Source: an uncultured Leptolyngbya sp. (GTDB lineage: Bacteria > Cyanobacteriota > Cyanobacteriia > Phormidesmidales > Phormidesmidaceae). Taken from it: a DNA stretch of 5,897 nucleotides. Shown piece by piece: positions 3,870 through 5,897 of the stretch. Both the position numbers and the translations under genes were made by a program. Under the pieces are notes generated by a model that worked only from the letters and a program-made list of their open reading frames with translations, was not told the origin of the DNA and did not search any database. Location of the stretch: positions 1-5,897 of the forward strand of contig CALBPH010000231.1 of assembly GCA_937899365.1 (NCBI GenBank). Direction: 5' to 3'. Every line of letters starts with the position of its first letter. The first letter of the stretch is position 1.

Positions 3870-5897
3870 ATGGCTAATCTGCCTACACTAACGCTATCTC
3901 CAAGTTGGGATATCACCAATACGACCCGTATCCCCTATAGTGAATCCGAACTCGGGGATGGGTATGTTAGTCGGGTTAATAAAACTATCTCTATTGCCCG
4001 TCAGTGGAATCTTCGACGAGTCGGGCTTACCACTGTAGAGAAAGACACTCTGGTAACCGAATTATCACTTTATGTTGGTGTAGATGCATTTCTATGGTCT
4101 CCACACGAGAGCTTGGCTAGGTCAGCTTATTTTTGTGATGAGTGGTCTGTCATCCCACTAGGTCCCGATGCATGGGAGATCCAAGCCGTATTCAAGGAGG
4201 ATATTACAGGTGAAGAATCTAACTTTGCAGATTTACTGGTTGATGGGGATATCGACACCTGGCTTGCTGGATCACTCACCTGGTTACAGACATACACGAG
4301 GGATACGTTACCGTTAGCGGCTAATGCTAACTATGTCACGGTCAACGCATTCCATAATGTCCTGGGGCGAGGGGGATATTTCCCAGGATCTGCGGGTACT
4401 ACCGAAGGTCAGGCCGCCCTTGGTCGTGCCTGTATGGAAGCCTTTTTCCAAACCGGAGATGTAGCCTGGAAAAACTATGCGATCGCAATCGGTGATGCCC
4501 TGGTTCAGTTTTATTACAATGATCCGATACCGTCATTAGGAAATGAATCTACTACGATCTGGGCACCTCATTGGCTGATTAATGTAAAAGAAGCCTTTGT
4601 TTCCAGAGGACCACAAGCAACGGTAGATCCTTTAAACTACGGTGATTTTGAACGCATCGTTACCTTCACTAGTGGAGTGGGGACTATCCCAAGTGGTAAC
4701 CCAGCGAATGGCGATCTCTTAGCCGTTGTTTATAAGGTCTATTCAACCGATGGAATTCTTCTCTGGCAAAACGTTGATACTCCCTTGGTGAGTGGAACCG
4801 AGTACGCACTCAACTATTTTGTTTCAGATTTTCAATTAAAGGGACAGAATTTTAGAATATTTCCTGACACTGAAGCGTCGGGTGGAACTCCACCTGTAGC
4901 CACTGCTGAGGCAGCTGGAACGATTGTTTTAGCTACTCCCTATACGGGTAACGCTAAACTCATTTACTCAACATACACAGGCCCCACAATTGCGATAAAT
5001 CAGCTTTTTGAGCCGTACAGTATGTGGAGACCATTACTCACAGGTGAAGCGCAAGCCGCATTTGACGTGTTCCCCTGGAGCTGGCAATTTTATAGCTATC
5101 TTTTTCAAGAAACCAGTGATGATAAATGGAGACGAGCAACAGAAGCTACCCGGTACACGGGCATTCAAACAGCCGAAGTAGAGAACTTATCCTACTACTA
5201 TCAAACCTCTGATGACACGACTAACCTATATACCTACCCTGGTACACAATCTATTCTGATCCAGAATGTCAATGGATATTCTGAATCTAGACAAGTTGGT
5301 GGTGATAAAGACGGTTGGTTAAAGCTTGATATCAATACAGCTCCACCGATGCAATTTGATGGAGAGGGAAAACCTATTGGCCCTTTTCCATCCGTGGAAG
5401 TACAAAATTTTGCAATTGTCACAGGTGTTCTAACCACAGCAACCATTGAAGCTGAAGCGGCTCATAGTCAAGGCGGAATTGTAGAAGTTGGGTTATCAAT
5501 TGACGAAGATCCGTTTGCATTTGATCAAATTTATAAACAGTTCTGGGAACTTAATGCATCTGGAGCTGCGACAGCTAGAACGTTTACCCCTGGTGAACTA
5601 ATTTTATGGAGCGGAACCTATTTGACCTGGTTCTATAACATTGCCGAGGATCCTATTTTCACCTACCAAGGTGGTGACGGGGCTGCTACAGCTGGACAAG
5701 CCTTTGAAACATTTACGTACAACGGAACGACAGCAACCTGGCTTGTAGGTACACTGTCTCTCGATGGTGATGGTGGTTTCGCGGGTGGTGGTTTAGTTTT
5801 TGACGGTTTAGGCGCGTTTGTGAATTCTCCACCACGGATATGGATACGTCATTCGGGTGCTGAGATTCATTACAAGGTTATTAATGGAGATGGTGAT
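3870..5897 (+). CDS. Minor tail protein M-like N-terminus fused to a large C-terminal region (3' partial)
   Basis: 676 residues are visible and the frame is open at the window end. TAA codons in frame immediately upstream fix the ATG at 3870; no Shine-Dalgarno is seen. Residues 1-112 match lambda gpM (Phage_min_tail family), a tail-tip protein near the end of the tail tube: LGDGYVSR (28-35), FLWSP (74-78), Cys89xxTrp92 and WEIQAVFKED (102-111). Lambda gpM is only 109 residues, so everything after this is an extension. Residues 125-245 are rich in aromatic residues, with a likely helical stretch (EGQAALGRACMEAFFQTGD then WKNYAIAIGDALVQFYY). Residues 255-370 look beta-rich. Residues 380-445 look helical (SWQFYSYLF, DDKWRRATEATRY). 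Residues 450-676 are again beta-rich and end Gly/Asp-rich. This might be an alpha/alpha-barrel glycan-active enzyme or a receptor-binding domain. No catalytic motif was identified, so the function is open. It contains a HIP1 site. Confidence 0.85.
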   Translation, partial: MANLPTLTLSPSWDITNTTRIPYSESELGDGYVSRVNKTISIARQWNLRRVGLTTVEKDTLVTELSLYVGVDAFLWSPHESLARSAYFCDEWSVIPLGPDAWEIQAVFKEDITGEESNFADLLVDGDIDTWLAGSLTWLQTYTRDTLPLAANANYVTVNAFHNVLGRGGYFPGSAGTTEGQAALGRACMEAFFQTGDVAWKNYAIAIGDALVQFYYNDPIPSLGNESTTIWAPHWLINVKEAFVSRGPQATVDPLNYGDFERIVTFTSGVGTIPSGNPANGDLLAVVYKVYSTDGILLWQNVDTPLVSGTEYALNYFVSDFQLKGQNFRIFPDTEASGGTPPVATAEAAGTIVLATPYTGNAKLIYSTYTGPTIAINQLFEPYSMWRPLLTGEAQAAFDVFPWSWQFYSYLFQETSDDKWRRATEATRYTGIQTAEVENLSYYYQTSDDTTNLYTYPGTQSILIQNVNGYSESRQVGGDKDGWLKLDINTAPPMQFDGEGKPIGPFPSVEVQNFAIVTGVLTTATIEAEAAHSQGGIVEVGLSIDEDPFAFDQIYKQFWELNASGAATARTFTPGELILWSGTYLTWFYNIAEDPIFTYQGGDGAATAGQAFETFTYNGTTATWLVGTLSLDGDGGFAGGGLVFDGLGAFVNSPPRIWIRHSGAEIHYKVINGDGD
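4479..4486. repeat. HIP1 octamer GCGATCGC
   Basis: Perfect HIP1 copy inside the C-terminal extension of the M-like gene, encoding part of residues 204-206 (AIA). Confidence 0.85.

Noticed and set aside
5234..5446. Minus-strand 70-codon ORF
   Set aside because: It lies antisense inside the long open M-fusion gene and has no start signal or recognisable protein features.
1..5897. CRISPR array or diversity-generating retroelement
   Set aside because: No regularly spaced direct repeats, reverse transcriptase, or template/variable repeat pair was seen in the window.

Overview
The window looks like part of a tailed-phage (siphovirus, lambda-type tail) structural region, either from a prophage or from a free phage with a cyanobacterial host. 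The host inference rests on three copies of the cyanobacterial HIP1 octamer GCGATCGC, all inside tail genes, where random expectation is about 0.1. Genes also mostly lack strong Shine-Dalgarno sites. GC content is moderate and patchy, roughly 37-45% in blocks counted by hand.

Layout, left to right. Positions 1-230 are non-coding. They hold a terminator-like bulged hairpin (68-111) and a run of small inverted repeats (137-238). A small plus-strand gene of unknown function (231-473) follows. It faces a minus-strand pair, with only two bases between the two stop codons. Read in its own direction, that pair starts with a large homologue of the lambda tail-tip/host-specificity protein J (3822 down to 1135). 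Next, after 14 nt and with its own ribosome binding site, comes a 214-residue probable virion protein (1120 down to 476). A perfect 9-bp stem-loop lies in the last codons of J. A 47-bp AT-rich gap (3823-3869) separates J from a divergent plus-strand gene that starts at 3870 and is still open at the window end. Its first ~112 residues match lambda minor tail protein M, and they are fused to at least 560 residues of another type.

The most unusual element is a complete mini-Hint (intein-like) domain of about 133 residues. It interrupts the glycine-rich N-terminus of J. It has the N-terminal Cys, a TxxH motif and a terminal His-Asn, but it is followed by Gly rather than Cys/Ser/Thr, as in type A bacterial intein-like (BIL) domains. 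Excision would join two J-like halves through a continuous glycine tract.

M and J homologues normally act together at the tail tip: M near the end of the tail tube, J as the central tip and receptor-contacting protein. Here they are divergently transcribed. M carries a large extra domain, possibly glycan-binding or glycan-degrading. J is short at its C-terminus, and the separate downstream gene may supply part of the adsorption apparatus. Self-processing of J, the domain swap onto M and the 214-residue partner may form one modified host-recognition tip; that integrated picture is inference.
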